Below the pieces are notes generated by a model, which was not told the DNA's origin, ran no database searches, and saw only the letters and a list, made by a program, of their open reading frames with translations. This document shows positions 63,476-64,000 of a stretch of DNA of 64,000 nucleotides, piece by piece. Location: the NCBI GenBank assembly GCA_009731375.1, contig BJOX01000300.1, positions 58,413 to 122,412 on the forward strand. Reading direction: 5' to 3'. The DNA is from Paulinella micropora. Lineage: Eukaryota; Cercozoa; Imbricatea; Euglyphida. Position 1 is the stretch's first letter. Every line of letters begins with the position of its first letter. Made by a program: the position numbers and the translations under genes.

Positions 63476-64000
<525 letters not shown>

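Overview
This window is eukaryotic nuclear DNA. Spliced GT-AG genes sit in extremely microsatellite-rich sequence that contains retroelements, a DNA transposon, a tRNA-derived SINE family and many scaffold gaps. I cannot name the species. Split genes, a bHLH-PAS gene with a single PAS domain, a STRA6-like membrane protein and the S/T-P-rich protein style all fit a free-living protist or microalga. I excluded bacteria and archaea from the introns, the LTR retrotransposon and the lack of compact gene packing.

Layout. (1) 1.9-19.2 kb, plus strand: a multi-exon membrane-protein gene. The C-terminal six exons join in perfect reading phase and resemble the STRA6/retinol-receptor family. Its introns are filled with (TCTA)n, (TC)n, (TTC)n and (ATAAT)n arrays, a 30/39-bp minisatellite and eight copies of a dispersed repeat (R1) that ends in (ATCT)n. 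(2) 20.6-38.7 kb: a Ty3/gypsy-like LTR retrotransposon on the minus strand. It has two ~240-bp LTRs, a 4-bp target duplication ATTA, a polypurine tract, a candidate primer-binding site, gag with a CCCH finger, protease, RT-RNase H and integrase. Its pol is split by (3) a nested 8.4-kb DNA transposon (23,890-32,305) with 634-bp terminal inverted repeats and a 3-bp target duplication. The nested element carries a DDE-type transposase with a C-terminal SAP domain on plus, and a divergent multi-exon accessory gene on minus. (4) 38.9-41.0 kb: two minus-strand genes of unknown or surface-protein type. (5) 43.8-56.6 kb, minus strand: a gene of at least 21 exons for a bHLH-PAS protein. The bHLH is split over exons at 48.1, 47.8 and 47.6 kb and the PAS domain over exons at 45.6-45.0 kb. 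Its large introns hold SINE copies, a second repeat family (R3) and simple repeats. (6) 60.1-61.2 kb, plus strand: fragments of an unidentified spliced gene. (7) 62-64 kb: a MITE and a solo LTR of the same family as the 18-kb element, both inside (ATT)n.

Two themes recur. Exon ends next to microsatellites have repeatedly been duplicated, leaving partial, partly decayed exon copies in neighbouring introns (seven cases). Mobile elements also sit in or end in simple repeats: R1 in (ATCT)n, and the SINE, R3, MITE and solo LTR in (ATT)n. Most long open frames in the window are simple-repeat translations and are not annotated. All gene calls were made by reading translations, splice signals and phases by eye. 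No database search was run.
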